This document shows positions 25,442 to 35,600 of a stretch of 58,121 nucleotides of DNA, one piece after another; within the stretch, counting starts at the first letter, position 1, and the number at the start of each line of letters is the position of its first letter. Position numbers and translations under genes: made by a program. Source of the stretch: an uncultured Clostridia bacterium (GTDB lineage Bacteria > Bacillota > Clostridia > Oscillospirales > Acutalibacteraceae); assembly GCA_904399395.1 (NCBI GenBank), contig CAJFPJ010000073.1:1-58121 (forward strand), read 5' to 3'. The notes below the pieces were generated by a model. The model was not told the origin of the DNA and made no database searches. It saw only the letters and a program-made list of their open reading frames with translations.

Positions 25442-26122
25442 TCAGCGTTTTTCCACCACTTCCCCGGCACGTTTATAGATGCTGTTTTCCGGCACAAAGC
25501 CCCGCACGCTGGAAAGAGGATACACGTTTGTGTTCCTGCCGATCACCGTCCCGGGATTCAAAACAGAATTGCAGCCTACCTCCACATGGTCGCCCAAAAC
25601 GGCTCCCATTTTTTTTCGGTTCACAGGGATTTTTTCTCCCATCACGGAAACCGTCACCAGACTTTTGTCGGATTTCACGTTGGAAGTGATGGAGCCCGCT
25701 CCCATGTGGGATTTATACCCCAAAATAGAATCCCCCACATAATTGTAATGGGGCACCTGCACATTGTCGAAGAGAATAACGTTTTTCAGCTCCGTAGAGT
25801 TCCCCACCACGCAGTTTTCCCCCACCAAAGCGCTGCCGCGGATAAAAGCACAGTGGCGCACCTCTGTACCCTTCCCGATAATTGCCGGGCCGTGAATATA
25901 TGCTGTAGGAGCCACCTTTGCCTCTTTGGAAATCCATACGTCCTCCTGAGGATGGTCGTATTCCGCCTCCGAAAGGGATTTTCCCAGTTCCAGAATAAAG
26001 GGCGTGATCCATTCCAGCGCTTCCCATGGGTATGAAAACCGGCTCAAAAGCGGTGCTGCCGCGGAATGGGTCAAATCCAAAAGCTGTTCTGTTTTTAACC
26101 CGCTGTATTTCGTATTTTCCAT
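25442..26122 (-). CDS. Left-handed beta-helix protein (GlmU C-terminus-like)
   Basis: 226 residues. After an N-terminal helical part of about 65 residues there are hexapeptide repeats (AYIHGPAIIGKGTEV, CVVGNSTELKNV) forming a left-handed parallel beta-helix. The segment HYNYVGDSILGYKSHMGAGS resembles the acetyltransferase active-site loop of GlmU. The uridylyltransferase domain of GlmU is missing, so this is not a full GlmU; it may be a sugar-nucleotide acetyltransferase or a regulatory relative. Substrate unknown. GGAGG lies 9 bases before the ATG. The HAD gene is 96 bp upstream. Confidence 0.75.
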   Translation of the reverse strand: MENTKYSGLKTEQLLDLTHSAAAPLLSRFSYPWEALEWITPFILELGKSLSEAEYDHPQEDVWISKEAKVAPTAYIHGPAIIGKGTEVRHCAFIRGSALVGENCVVGNSTELKNVILFDNVQVPHYNYVGDSILGYKSHMGAGSITSNVKSDKSLVTVSVMGEKIPVNRKKMGAVLGDHVEVGCNSVLNPGTVIGRNTNVYPLSSVRGFVPENSIYKRAGEVVEKR

Positions 26123-26218
26123 AGTTTATTCCTCCATTTCAGAATGTAAAGCCTTTGATAAGATTTCTGTCTAATAAGTATGCATGCCTTTGGTATATGT
26201 TCCCAGGAACCGAGGGGT

Positions 26219-26824
26219 TCAAATGCAAAAGCGTTGCCGGATATCCTCCCAGTTGCCGTCAAATACAACTCCCTGCATGCCCAATGCGCGAGCCGCCTCC
26301 ACGTTTTCCTCACGGTCGTCTATAAACAGGCATTCGGCAGGCGAAAGGCCGTATTTTTCAAACAGATAGCGGTAGATGGCTGGATCCGGCTTTAGCAGAT
26401 GAATGTCTGAAGAGATCACAATTCCATCGAACCAGTAAAGAGGGCCGAATCTGGGAAAATACCCGTAAAAATTCTGGCTGGCATTGGAAAGCACATAGAG
26501 GCCGTATCCCCGCTTTTTTGCAAAACGCACAAAGTTCTGCGCTTCCTCAAAAGGCTTCATGCAAAGCGGCCAGCTCTGAAGGCAATTCCGCAGAGATTCT
26601 TGAAGCCGTGGCGGAAGCCTTTTCGAGACGCTGTGGTACATCTCTTCCTCGGAGATGATGCCCAGATCCCGGTCGATCCACTCGGATCCACTGAAAAATT
26701 CCTTCAGAAAACGCTTTTTATCTTCTTCCGGCGCAGCAGGCAGAAAATACTCCGTCATGGCCCCGGGGTTATAATCAAAAAGCACATTTCCCATATCCAG
26801 CACAAGGTTTTGTATGGCGACCAT
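26219..26824 (-). CDS. HAD-family phosphatase
   Basis: 201 residues. HAD motif I appears as LDMGNVLFDY, the DxGxV form found in the YihX-type glucose-1-phosphatase group rather than the usual DxDx(T/V). Motif II lies in LYVLSNAS, the motif III lysine in KPDPAIY, and motif IV in FIDDREENVEAA. It probably removes phosphate from a small sugar phosphate (family inference). GGGGAG precedes the ATG. First gene of a minus-strand run leading to the beta-helix protein and pyridoxamine kinase. Confidence 0.82.
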   Translation of the reverse strand: MVAIQNLVLDMGNVLFDYNPGAMTEYFLPAAPEEDKKRFLKEFFSGSEWIDRDLGIISEEEMYHSVSKRLPPRLQESLRNCLQSWPLCMKPFEEAQNFVRFAKKRGYGLYVLSNASQNFYGYFPRFGPLYWFDGIVISSDIHLLKPDPAIYRYLFEKYGLSPAECLFIDDREENVEAARALGMQGVVFDGNWEDIRQRFCI

Positions 26825-27039
26825 TTACATTTCTCCCCTTCCAGTCTCATAAAACAAATACTAACAAGACAGGATAAAAACAGCCTGTCGCTTTTTCGCA
26901 TCCCGCAGCACGCTGTTCGCCATAACGGTTCCAACGCTTAGTATACCGCAAATTCCCGTGAATGAAAAGATTTTCCATGGAGAAGAAGAAATGTAAGAGT
27001 TCGAAACCATATAAAGTAGAAAAAATCCTCCCCGGCGCT

Positions 27040-27067
27040 TTGCTATCCTTTTGGATTGTGCTACAAT
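27040..27067 (+). promoter_or_regulatory. Promoter of the aminotransferase gene
   Basis: TTGCTA at 27040-27045 and TACAAT at 27062-27067 are 16 bp apart; the start codon lies about 70 bp downstream. Confidence 0.5.
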
Positions 27068-27139
27068 AAAGGAACACAGCATGAAACGCCTCAAGGCGCT
27101 CTGAAATCCATGTTGAATTTATTTCCTAGGAGGATCCAT

Positions 27140-28330
27140 ATGGAGTATACATTTTCAAAACGTGTGCAAAACCTGAAGCCTTCCGCCATTCGTGAAATCC
27201 TGAAATACAGCTCCGATCCCAATGTTATTCCCCTGGCAGCCGGGAACCCCGCCCCCGAGGCTTTCCCTGTAGACGCTATTTCAGAAATTTCTTCCCGCAT
27301 TTTTAAGGAAAACCCCATCGCAGCCCTTCAATACAGTGTCACAGAAGGGTATACGCCTCTGCGCGAAACCATGAAGCGGTATATGAAGGAAAATCATAAT
27401 GTAGGCCGGGATTTGGATGAGCTCCTCATCACCACGGGAGCTCAGCAGGTCATGGATCTGACCACAAAATCCCTCTGTAATGAAGAGGATGTGGTTCTCT
27501 GCGAGGCCCCCAGCTTCATCGGTTCCCTGAACACCTTCCGTTCCTATAAAGTGCGCCTGCGGGGCGTGCCCATGGAAAAGGACGGCATGGATATGGAAGA
27601 GCTGGAGAAGGCCCTTCAGGAAGAAAAGAAAGCTAAGTTCATCTATACAATTCCCAATTTTCAGAATCCCACCGGCATCACCATGAGCTGGGAAAAGCGC
27701 CGGAAAATGTATGAACTGGCCAAAAAATATCAGGTCATGATCCTGGAGGACAATCCCTATGGAGATCTCCGGGTTTCCGGGGAATACATCCCCCCCATCA
27801 AAAGCATCGACGAAGAAGGGCTGGTCGTCTATTCCGGCACCTTCTCCAAGGTGATTTCTCCCGGCATGCGGGTGGGGTACGCCATTGCCCCCCAGCCCGT
27901 CATCCAGAAAATGGTGGTCTGCAAGCAGGGCGAGGATGTGCACACCAATATCTGGAGCCAGATGGTCTGCAACGAATTCATAAACAAATACGATTACAAC
28001 AGCCACCTGAGCCATCTGCGGGAAATCTACCGAAAGAAATCCGCTTATGCTATCTCCCTTCTGGAAGAAAATCTGGCCCCCGATGTAACTTGGGAGCCCA
28101 TTGAGGGCGGACTCTTTATCTGGTGCACCCTGCCGCCCCAGATCAGCATGCCCGCTTTCTGCAAAGAGGCCGTGCAGAGAGGGGTCTGCGTAGTTCCTGG
28201 AAACGCCTTCTTAACAGACGAAAACGAGCCCTGCCAGAGCTTCCGTATCAACTTCTCCACCCCCACGGATGAACAACTGAAGAAGGGAATTGAGATCCTC
28301 GGCAAGCTGGTAAAGGAAATGCTGGCCTGA
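27140..28330 (+). CDS. PLP-dependent aminotransferase (2-aminoadipate/aromatic type)
   Basis: 396 residues, fold-type I class I/II aminotransferase of the LysN/MocR-like group. Family blocks seen are AAGNPAPEAFP, TTGAQQVMDL, EAPSFIGSLN, IPNFQNPTGITM, EDNPYGDLR, and the PLP lysine in YSGTFSKVISPGMRVGY. There is no N-terminal GntR DNA-binding domain, so it is an enzyme and not a regulator. Substrate range (aminoadipate, aromatic or branched-chain) cannot be fixed from sequence. I placed the start at the ATG at 27140, 6 bases after AGGAGG; an earlier in-frame ATG lacks such a site. Confidence 0.88.
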   Translation: MEYTFSKRVQNLKPSAIREILKYSSDPNVIPLAAGNPAPEAFPVDAISEISSRIFKENPIAALQYSVTEGYTPLRETMKRYMKENHNVGRDLDELLITTGAQQVMDLTTKSLCNEEDVVLCEAPSFIGSLNTFRSYKVRLRGVPMEKDGMDMEELEKALQEEKKAKFIYTIPNFQNPTGITMSWEKRRKMYELAKKYQVMILEDNPYGDLRVSGEYIPPIKSIDEEGLVVYSGTFSKVISPGMRVGYAIAPQPVIQKMVVCKQGEDVHTNIWSQMVCNEFINKYDYNSHLSHLREIYRKKSAYAISLLEENLAPDVTWEPIEGGLFIWCTLPPQISMPAFCKEAVQRGVCVVPGNAFLTDENEPCQSFRINFSTPTDEQLKKGIEILGKLVKEMLA

Positions 28331-28367
28331 GGCGGCGAACACACTGCTAAAGCATAGGCTCTATTTC

Positions 28368-28396
28368 TTGACAAACACCCGACCGGGCGCTATAAT
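28368..28396 (+). promoter_or_regulatory. trpS T-box promoter
   Basis: TTGACA at 28368-28373 and TATAAT at 28391-28396, 17 bp apart: a consensus sigma-A promoter that starts about 40 bp after the aminotransferase stop codon. Confidence 0.88.
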
Positions 28397-28402
28397 ACAT
28401 AC

Positions 28403-28762
28403 AACATTGTAAGGGAGCGCCAAAAAGTCCAGATACGGGAACACCATTTGCTTCAACCGGCCTCCCCCGAAAAACCGTTGAACGGGAAGAGTACGCACAA
28501 TCCCTTCTTCTGAAAAGAGAGCTGCCGGAAGCTGAAAAGGCGGCGGAGAAGCTGTGCCGAATGGGCCCGGAAGGGCGGGGCGAACACGGTGAGAAACCGT
28601 CTGTAGCCTGCGACGGGAACTTCACCCGTTATCAAGGAAGCGCGCGGTTAAGCAGAAAAACAGCTGCGCGGAGCAAGAGGGCGTTTTCGCCAAGCCGGGT
28701 GGTACCGCAGGAAAAGCGTATTGCAGCTCCTGTCCCAGTTATATGGGGCAGGGGCTTTTTAT
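28403..28762 (+). promoter_or_regulatory. T-box riboswitch (tryptophan) upstream of trpS
   Basis: Contains the stem I motif AGAGTA near 28486, the specifier after GCCGAA reading TGG (Trp) at 28562-28564, the T-box core GGGTGGTACCGC at 28697-28708, and a terminator AGCTCCTGTCCC/GGGGCAGGGGCT at 28725-28736/28745-28756 followed by five T. Uncharged tRNA-Trp should switch on trpS. Confidence 0.93.
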
Positions 28763-28854
28763 TTTTCCTTTCCTGCAGAGCTCAGCCGAGGAAGAAATAC
28801 CCGCATATCATTTTCAATACTTCTGCAATTTCCAAACACAGGAGGAGGATCCTT

Positions 28855-29880
28855 ATGAACACAATGCATACAGAGACAACTACCGAGCGCAAAAAGGTCA
28901 TATTCAGCGCCATTCAGCCCAGCGGCTCCGTAACCTTAGGAAATTATCTGGGCGCCCTGCGCAACTGGGTCGCCCTGCAGGATGATTATGACTGCATCTT
29001 CGCCCTGGCGGATCTGCACACCATCACCGTCCGGCAGGAGCCTGCCAAATTCCGCAAAAACATCCTGGAAGCCTACGCTCTGCTTTTGGCCTGCGGTATC
29101 GACCCGGAAAAAAGCCCCTTTTTCATGCAGAGCCATGTTTCCGCCCACGCGGAGCTGGGATGGATTCTGGATTGTTACACCCAGTTCGGCGAGCTTTCCC
29201 GCATGACCCAGTTCAAGGATAAATCCCAGAAGCATGCGGATAACGTCAATGCGGGTCTCTTTACCTACCCCAGCCTGATGGCTGCGGACATCCTGCTTTA
29301 CCAGGCGGATCTGGTGCCCGTAGGCGTAGATCAGAAACAGCATCTGGAGCTTTCCCGGAATATTGCCGAGCGCTTCAACGGCATCTACAGCCCCACCTTT
29401 ACTGTGCCGGAGGGGTATATTCCCAAAACAGGCGCCAAGATCATGAGCCTGCAGGATCCCACAAAGAAGATGAGCAAATCCGATGAAAATGTCAACGGCT
29501 GTGTCTATGTGCTGGATACTCCCGACGTCATCATGCGCAAATTCCGCCGGGCAGTAACGGACAGCGACGCCTGCATCCGCTACGCGGAAGGCAAGGACGG
29601 CGTCAACAACCTGATGGGCATCTATTCCTGTGTAACGGGAAAAACCTATGAGGAGATTGAAGCGGAATTTGAGGGCAAAGGCTACGGCGATTTCAAAACT
29701 GCCGTAGGCGAGGCTGTGATCGAACACCTCAAGCCTATACAGGAACGATTCCACCAGTATATGAGCGATAAGGAATATCTGGCCAAATGCTATAACGAAG
29801 GAGCCGAAAAAGCCGAAAGAATCGCCCGCAAAACTCTATCCAAGGTCATGCGCAAGATCGGTTTTGTGCCCAGAGGATAA
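28855..29880 (+). CDS. trpS: Tryptophanyl-tRNA synthetase
   Basis: Class I synthetase of 341 residues, charging tRNA-Trp. The HIGH-like motif is in PSGSVTLGNYLGA and the second signature is KKMSKSD. Other blocks typical of TrpRS are ADLHTITV, GVDQKQHLELSRN and KFRRAVTDS. The ATG at 28855 has GGAGGAGG 6 bases upstream; longer in-frame starts would run into the T-box leader. The leader with a tryptophan specifier confirms the assignment. Confidence 0.97.
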   Translation: MNTMHTETTTERKKVIFSAIQPSGSVTLGNYLGALRNWVALQDDYDCIFALADLHTITVRQEPAKFRKNILEAYALLLACGIDPEKSPFFMQSHVSAHAELGWILDCYTQFGELSRMTQFKDKSQKHADNVNAGLFTYPSLMAADILLYQADLVPVGVDQKQHLELSRNIAERFNGIYSPTFTVPEGYIPKTGAKIMSLQDPTKKMSKSDENVNGCVYVLDTPDVIMRKFRRAVTDSDACIRYAEGKDGVNNLMGIYSCVTGKTYEEIEAEFEGKGYGDFKTAVGEAVIEHLKPIQERFHQYMSDKEYLAKCYNEGAEKAERIARKTLSKVMRKIGFVPRG

Positions 29881-29969
29881 AACATGAGGAAAAACAAGCT
29901 TCTGAGATTATTCCAGAACTCTCATTGATAGAACGAACTTTGATTAGAATACAGAAAGGGGACTTTTCT

Positions 29970-30611
29970 ATGCAACAATCTCCTGTTGCCATGCGCAATG
30001 AAAAGCTGGGCAGGACTGTCTGTGAAGCGCTTAAAAAGCATGGCTTTGACGCTTTTTGGTGCGCCACAAAGGAAGACGCCCGCAAAAAAGCCCTGGAGCT
30101 TATCCGAGAGGGAAGCTCCGTTTCCTGGGGCGGCTGTGCTTCTGTGGAGGAATGCGGCATTCTCGATTCCCTGCGGCAGGGCAGCTACACCCTTATCGAC
30201 CGGGATACGGCTAAAAATCCGGAAGAACGGGCAGATCTTATGCGAAGAGCTTTTTTTGCCGACTGGTATCTGGCCGGAACCAACGCATTAAGCGAGGATG
30301 GCCAGCTTGTCAATGTGGATGGAAACGGCAACCGAGTGGCCGCTATGGCCTATGGCCCGAAAAACGTCCTGGTGGTAGCCGGCGTCAATAAAATCGTAAA
30401 AACCGCTGAAGACGCTCTCGTCCGGGCTCGAACTGTAGCTTCCCCTATTAACGCCCAGCGTTTCGGCCTGAAAACACCCTGCAGTATTACGGGAGCATGT
30501 TCCAACTGTGATTCCCCGGATTGCATCTGCAACGTAATCGTCACTACCCGCCATAGTAAGCCCGCCGGGCGGATTAAGGTCCTTCTTGTCGGGGAAATTC
30601 TAGGTTTCTGA
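29970..30611 (+). CDS. LutC/YkgG-type (DUF162) protein
   Basis: 213 residues from the ATG at 29970, which has AGAAAGGGG 9 bases upstream. The fold is that of the LUD (lactate utilisation) domain, with GSSVSWGGCASVEECGI, GTNALSEDGQLVNVDGNGNRV and VAGVNKIV. The C-terminus has a cysteine cluster CSNCDSPDCICN that could hold a metal or Fe-S cluster. LutC normally works with LutA and LutB in lactate oxidation, but neither is nearby, so this is one of the stand-alone Clostridia members of unknown role. Confidence 0.8.
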   Translation: MQQSPVAMRNEKLGRTVCEALKKHGFDAFWCATKEDARKKALELIREGSSVSWGGCASVEECGILDSLRQGSYTLIDRDTAKNPEERADLMRRAFFADWYLAGTNALSEDGQLVNVDGNGNRVAAMAYGPKNVLVVAGVNKIVKTAEDALVRARTVASPINAQRFGLKTPCSITGACSNCDSPDCICNVIVTTRHSKPAGRIKVLLVGEILGF

Positions 30612-30704
30612 TGCATCTCTTTTACCGTAAAATCTCAGGGATTTACGGATACGGTATTCCGTGTACACATACGCACTGGTTGAATTTAATAAAGAGAAAA
30701 AACT

Positions 30705-31148
30705 ATGCAGGCGATCCGTATTATTGAAATTCCAAAATGCAAAATGGTTTCCTCCGGAAGGGGATTTTTCGGAGACGATCACTTTACCGCCTTCTATAAT
30801 TGGTTTTCCGGCCTGCCCAGGAGCATGAATTCGAAAGATTTTCTCTATTGGGATGGGAAGGGGTTTTGTTGGCTGTATCTCTATGAGGAAGGCATCACTC
30901 CTCCTGAACGATTTGAAATCGTGGATTTTGAAGGTGGGCTCTATTCCGTGACAACCGATATAGACGGAAAAACAGATGTGGAAAAAATGAATGCCGAAGT
31001 AGATAGCTTCCTTTCAGAAAACGGCTTTGAACGGGATACAAGCCGCTTTGGGCTTGGAAACATCATCACTCCGCCGGCGGTGCAAAAAATCCTGGGATAT
31101 TGCCAGATGGATTATTACACACCTATACAATCCAAATCTAAGGATTAA
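30705..31148 (+). CDS. GyrI-like / AraC effector-binding domain protein
   Basis: 147 residues. The start IRIIEIPKCKMVSSGRG and the central FEIVDFEGGLYSVTT resemble the SHS2 GyrI-like small-molecule-binding domain found at the C-terminus of AraC- and MerR-type regulators. No DNA-binding domain is attached, so it may be a free-standing ligand-binding or hydrolase protein (some GyrI-like proteins degrade xenobiotics). The ribosome binding site (AAAGAG) is modest. A strong terminator follows. Confidence 0.6.
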   Translation: MQAIRIIEIPKCKMVSSGRGFFGDDHFTAFYNWFSGLPRSMNSKDFLYWDGKGFCWLYLYEEGITPPERFEIVDFEGGLYSVTTDIDGKTDVEKMNAEVDSFLSENGFERDTSRFGLGNIITPPAVQKILGYCQMDYYTPIQSKSKD

Positions 31149-31161
31149 TCCCACACTATAC

Positions 31162-31206
31162 AAAAGGACGGGAATTCCGGTTATAACTGGAGTTCCCGTC
31201 CTTTTT
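31162..31206. terminator. Bidirectional intrinsic terminator
   Basis: AAAAGGACGGGAA at 31162-31174 pairs with TTCCCGTCCTTTTT starting at 31193, with an additional inner TCCGGTT/AACTGGA stem. It lies between the GyrI-like gene and the convergent alanine racemase gene. Confidence 0.88.
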
Positions 31207-31215
31207 CATCCACTT

Positions 31216-32427
31216 TTACAGCAGCTTTGCCTGCTCCAGATAATGCACTTCCTCGGCGATGTTGTTCCCCCGGAGATACACCCGGGGAACTCTTCGGTTC
31301 ACATCGCAGACAAGCTCATAGTTGATAGTATTTTCCATTCCTGCCAGCTCGTCCACAGGAAGGCCCTTCCCAAAAAGGGTAACCTCATCCCCTGTTTTTG
31401 CCTGCGGAATATCTGTCAGATCCACCATCATCTGATCCATGCATACGCGCCCCAGAATGGGAGCCCGCTTCCCCCTCACAAGGACACAGGCCCTGCCGGA
31501 AAGCGTCCTGCGGTAGCCGTCCGCATACCCGGCGGGAATTGTCCCGACCACCAAGGGCTTTTCCGCCCGGTAGGTGCAGCCGTAGCTCACTGCCGTTCCC
31601 GGTTCTATCCGCTTCACCAGGGAAAGCACGCTTTTCAACGTCATCACAGGCTTAAGATCCATAGGCTTTCGCAGCTTTCCGGAAGGCATAAGACCATACA
31701 GAATGATTCCCGGGCGCACCATATCCAGCTGGAATTCCGGATATTCACCGATAGAGGCAGAGTTAGCACAGTGACGAATGGAGAAAGAAATGCCTCTCTC
31801 TTCCAAATACCGAATGGCCTCCATAAAATTTTCAAACTGGCGGCGGGTGTAAACCTCTCCTTCTTCGCCTTCATCCGCCACGGCAAAATGCGTGAAGATT
31901 CCTTCCGGAACAAAGCCGGGTAGGCGGCAGGCCTTCTCCATTTCGCCGAGAGAATCCTCATCCCGTTCCGGCTGCTGATAGAAAAAGCCTATGCGGCTCA
32001 TACCCGTATCCACCTTGATATGAATCCGCACGGAAACATGCAGCTCCATAGCCGCATGAGAAAGCTCCCGTGCATATTCCGGCCCCAAAACGGCCTGGGA
32101 GATTTCATTCTTTGCCAGCTCTCCTGCACAGGCAGGCGGTGTATAGCCCAAGATCAGAACCGGAAGACGGATGCCCGCCCGACGAAGCTCCAAAGCCTCC
32201 TCCAGATTGGAAACGGCGAACCAGTCCGCTCCCAGTTTTTCATATTCCCGGGCAAGAGCCACCGCGCCGTGTCCATAGCCATCCGCCTTTATAACGCAGC
32301 AGACTTTCACCCCGGGGCGCAAACATCCTTTGATTTCCTGGAAATTATGTTGAACCGCATCCAGGTCTATTTCCGCCCAAGTGCGGCGGGTATGCGCATA
32401 TTGTTCCTGCTTTTCTTCCAACATCAT
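31216..32427 (-). CDS. alr: Alanine racemase
   Basis: Fold-type III PLP enzyme of 403 residues, interconverting L- and D-alanine for peptidoglycan. The PLP lysine is in CCVIKADGYGHGA near residue 47. The catalytic tyrosine region appears as VSYGCTYRAEKP, and VCMDQMMVDLTD is the usual C-terminal signature. GGAGGAGA lies 7 bases before the ATG. It stands alone; a biosynthetic and a sporulation-type racemase cannot be told apart here. Confidence 0.94.
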   Translation of the reverse strand: MMLEEKQEQYAHTRRTWAEIDLDAVQHNFQEIKGCLRPGVKVCCVIKADGYGHGAVALAREYEKLGADWFAVSNLEEALELRRAGIRLPVLILGYTPPACAGELAKNEISQAVLGPEYARELSHAAMELHVSVRIHIKVDTGMSRIGFFYQQPERDEDSLGEMEKACRLPGFVPEGIFTHFAVADEGEEGEVYTRRQFENFMEAIRYLEERGISFSIRHCANSASIGEYPEFQLDMVRPGIILYGLMPSGKLRKPMDLKPVMTLKSVLSLVKRIEPGTAVSYGCTYRAEKPLVVGTIPAGYADGYRRTLSGRACVLVRGKRAPILGRVCMDQMMVDLTDIPQAKTGDEVTLFGKGLPVDELAGMENTINYELVCDVNRRVPRVYLRGNNIAEEVHYLEQAKLL

Positions 32428-32570
32428 TCCGTGTCTCCTCCGCCCGTTTCACATTTTGTCTCACAGCCGCATATTGCCGCCCGCCATTATCTCACATGCT
32501 AGAACCTGCTCACACCAAGCCCATACACCCGGCCCGCCTTTCCGCTAGTCATGCCGCTGTTTTTCACCGG

Positions 32571-32604
32571 TGAAAAAGGCCGCAGAAAATCTGCGGCCTT
32601 CCTT
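32571..32604 (-). terminator. Intrinsic terminator after purL
   Basis: AAGGCCGCAGA at 32576-32586 pairs with TCTGCGGCCTT at 32590-32600, followed in the minus direction by U's. It starts just past the purL stop codon. Confidence 0.85.
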
Positions 32605-32617
32605 TTTGTCTACCGGT

Positions 32618-35600
32618 TTATTTAAAGTATGCTACGCCGGATTCAAAAATCTTCTGATCCTTCTCACCCGGCACATTTCCATACAGATGGCTTCCCTTAC
32701 GTTCAGAATGGCCCATTTTGCCCAGAATACGGCCGTCTGGGCTGGTAATTCCTTCCACAGCACATACAGAGCCATTGGGATTCCAGAGAATATCGCCGCT
32801 GGGGTTCCCTTCAGGATCCACATACTGAGTAGCGATCTGCCCATTCTGGATCAGCTCTTCCATCACACCGGGGCTGGCCACAAACCGACCTTCTCCATGG
32901 GATACAGGAATCGCAAACACATCCCCAGCGTTTACAGAGGAGAACCAAGGAGATTTCACACTGGTCACGCGGGTATACACCATACGGGAAACATGGCGGC
33001 CCAGGGTATTAAAGGTCAAAGTAGGCGCTGCCTCGGAGGGCTTGGTAATCTTCCCATAGGGCACAAGCCCCAGCTTGATAAGAGCCTGGAAGCCGTTGCA
33101 GATGCCCAGCATCAGGCCGTCACGCTGCTCAAGAAGCTCTGTAACCGCCTGAGCCACCCAGGGATTTCGGAAGGTGGTAGCGATGAACTTGCCGGAACCA
33201 TCGGGCTCATCGCCGCCGGAGAAGCCGCCGGGCAGCATGATAATCTGGGATTCCCGAATCATTTTCTCCATTCTGTCGATGGTTTCCTCGATGCCGGCGG
33301 AGCTCAAATTCTTCACCACCAGCACACGGGGATCCGCCCCGGCCTTTTCAAAGGCGCGGCAGGTATCGTATTCACAGTTGGTTCCCGGAAACACAGGAAT
33401 AAACACACGGGGCTTTGCCGCCTTTATGGCGGGCGATTTCCCGCTGCGCTCGTTCCAGAGGGGTACGTTGTGAGTAAGGGGAACCTCCGGAGCCTTATTG
33501 GGGAAGATGGATTCCAGCTTACCGTTCCAGGTTTCCTCCAGCTCGGAAAGCTCCATCCGGTTTCCGACCAGAATGATGACCGGTTCTTCGATCACATCGC
33601 CCACAGCCTTTGCAGAAGCAGGGAACGCAGCCCCTGCCCTGAGCTCGGCCACAATCGTGCCGGAAACAGGTGCAAAGAGTTCCTTATGATCCTCCATGTT
33701 TCTATCCATGGAAATACCAAGCCTGTTGCCGAACGCCATTTTGGCAGCGGCAGCGGCCACGCCGCCTTCCTTCACAACGGAGGCGGAAAGAATATCGCCC
33801 TTTTCCATCAGAGAGAGGATCTCTTCATAATAGCCGGGAAGCTTCTCCCAATCCGGAAGCAGAGTTTCTGTGTTTTCCGGCAGAGGGAATACAACCAGCT
33901 TAGAGCCGGCCTTCTGCAAAGCCGCCGTCATGGTGCGGCTGGCTTTAGTCATGGCAACGGCAAAGCTCACCAGCGTGGGGGGAACATCCAACTGCTCAAA
34001 GGATCCGCTCATGCTATCCTTGCCGCCGATGGAAGGAAGCCCCAGCTTCAGCTGCGCCGTCAGAGCGCCCAGAAGGGCTGCCGCAGGCTTGCCCCATCTG
34101 CTGGGGACGTCGTGAAGCCGCTCGAAATATTCCTGGAAGGTCAGGCGGGAAGTCATGGGGTCAGCTCCCACCGCTGCCAGCTTGGAAAGGCTCTCCACCA
34201 CTGCATACGCCGCGCCGTGGAAAGGAGAGAAACGGGAGATCCCCGGGATATAGCCATAGCTCATGGCTGTAGCGTCATCCGTCTCCCCGTGGTCTACGGG
34301 GAGTTTTGCCACCATGGCCTCTTCTGGAGTCATCTGGTACTTGCCTGCAAAGGGCATTAGAACCGTTGCCGCACCGATAGATGCGTCAAACCGCTCGGAA
34401 AGGCCCTTCTGGCCGCAGACCTCCAGACGGGAAAGGTTCTTTTTAAAGGCCTCCGCCAGATTTTCACCGGCAAGCTCTTCAGGAACCAGTTCCCGATAAT
34501 TTTTATCGGCATCGGGGGCTTCGATCAGCACCTTTGCATTTTGAGTCACGCCGTTCGTATCCAGGAAGGAGCGGGCGATATCTACGATCCGGTCGCCTCT
34601 CCATTCCATCTGCAGTCTGGGCTCCTCTGTAACAACCGCCACCACCTGGGCATTCAGGTTTTCTTCGGCGGAAGCCTTGCAGAAGGCCTCTACATCCTTC
34701 TTATCCAGAACAACAGCCATTCTCTCCTGGCTTTCAGAAATAGCCAGCTCCGTGCCGTCCAAACCTTCGTATTTTTTGGGGACCTTATCCAGATTCACCA
34801 CAAGCCCCTCTGCCAGCTCACCGATGGCCACACACACGCCGCCTGCGCCGAAATCGTTGCAGCGCTTGATGAGCCTGGAAACTTCAGGATTGCGGAACAA
34901 CCGCTGGATCTTGCGTTCGGTGGGCGGATTGCCCTTCTGCACCTCAGCGCCGCAGACCTCCACGGATTTTTCCGTGTGAGCCTTGCTGGAACCCGTCGCG
35001 CCGCCGATGCCGTCGCGGCCTGTGCTGCCGCCCAGAAGCACGATCACATCTCCAGCCTCCGGAACCGCTCTCACAACATTGGATTTAGGAGAAGCACCGA
35101 TAACGGCGCCGATCTCCATGCGCTTTGCCACATAGCCCGCATCATAAAGCTCAGTGACCTGACCGGTAGCAAGGCCGATCTGGTTTCCATAGGAGCTATA
35201 GCCGTGGGCTGCGCCAGTGGTGATCTTCCGGCTGGGGAGCTTACCCTTCAGGGTTTTCTCAAAGGGAACGGTGGGATCCCCGGAGCCCGTTACACGCATG
35301 GCCTGGTATACATACGCCCGGCCGGAAAGAGGATCGCGGATAGCGCCTCCCAGGCAGGTGGCCGCACCGCCGAAGGGCTCAATCTCCGTGGGGTGGTTGT
35401 GGGTTTCGTTTTTAAACTGCACCAGCCACTGCTCGGTTTTGCCGTCCACCGTCACGGGCACCTCAATGGAACATGCGTTGATTTCATCGCTTATATCCAG
35501 ATCCGGTATCTTCCCCTGCTTCCGGAGAGATTTTGCCCCGATCACAGCCATATCCATCAAAGAAACAGGCTTCTTTGTATCCTTGCCGTAAAGCTCGTCC

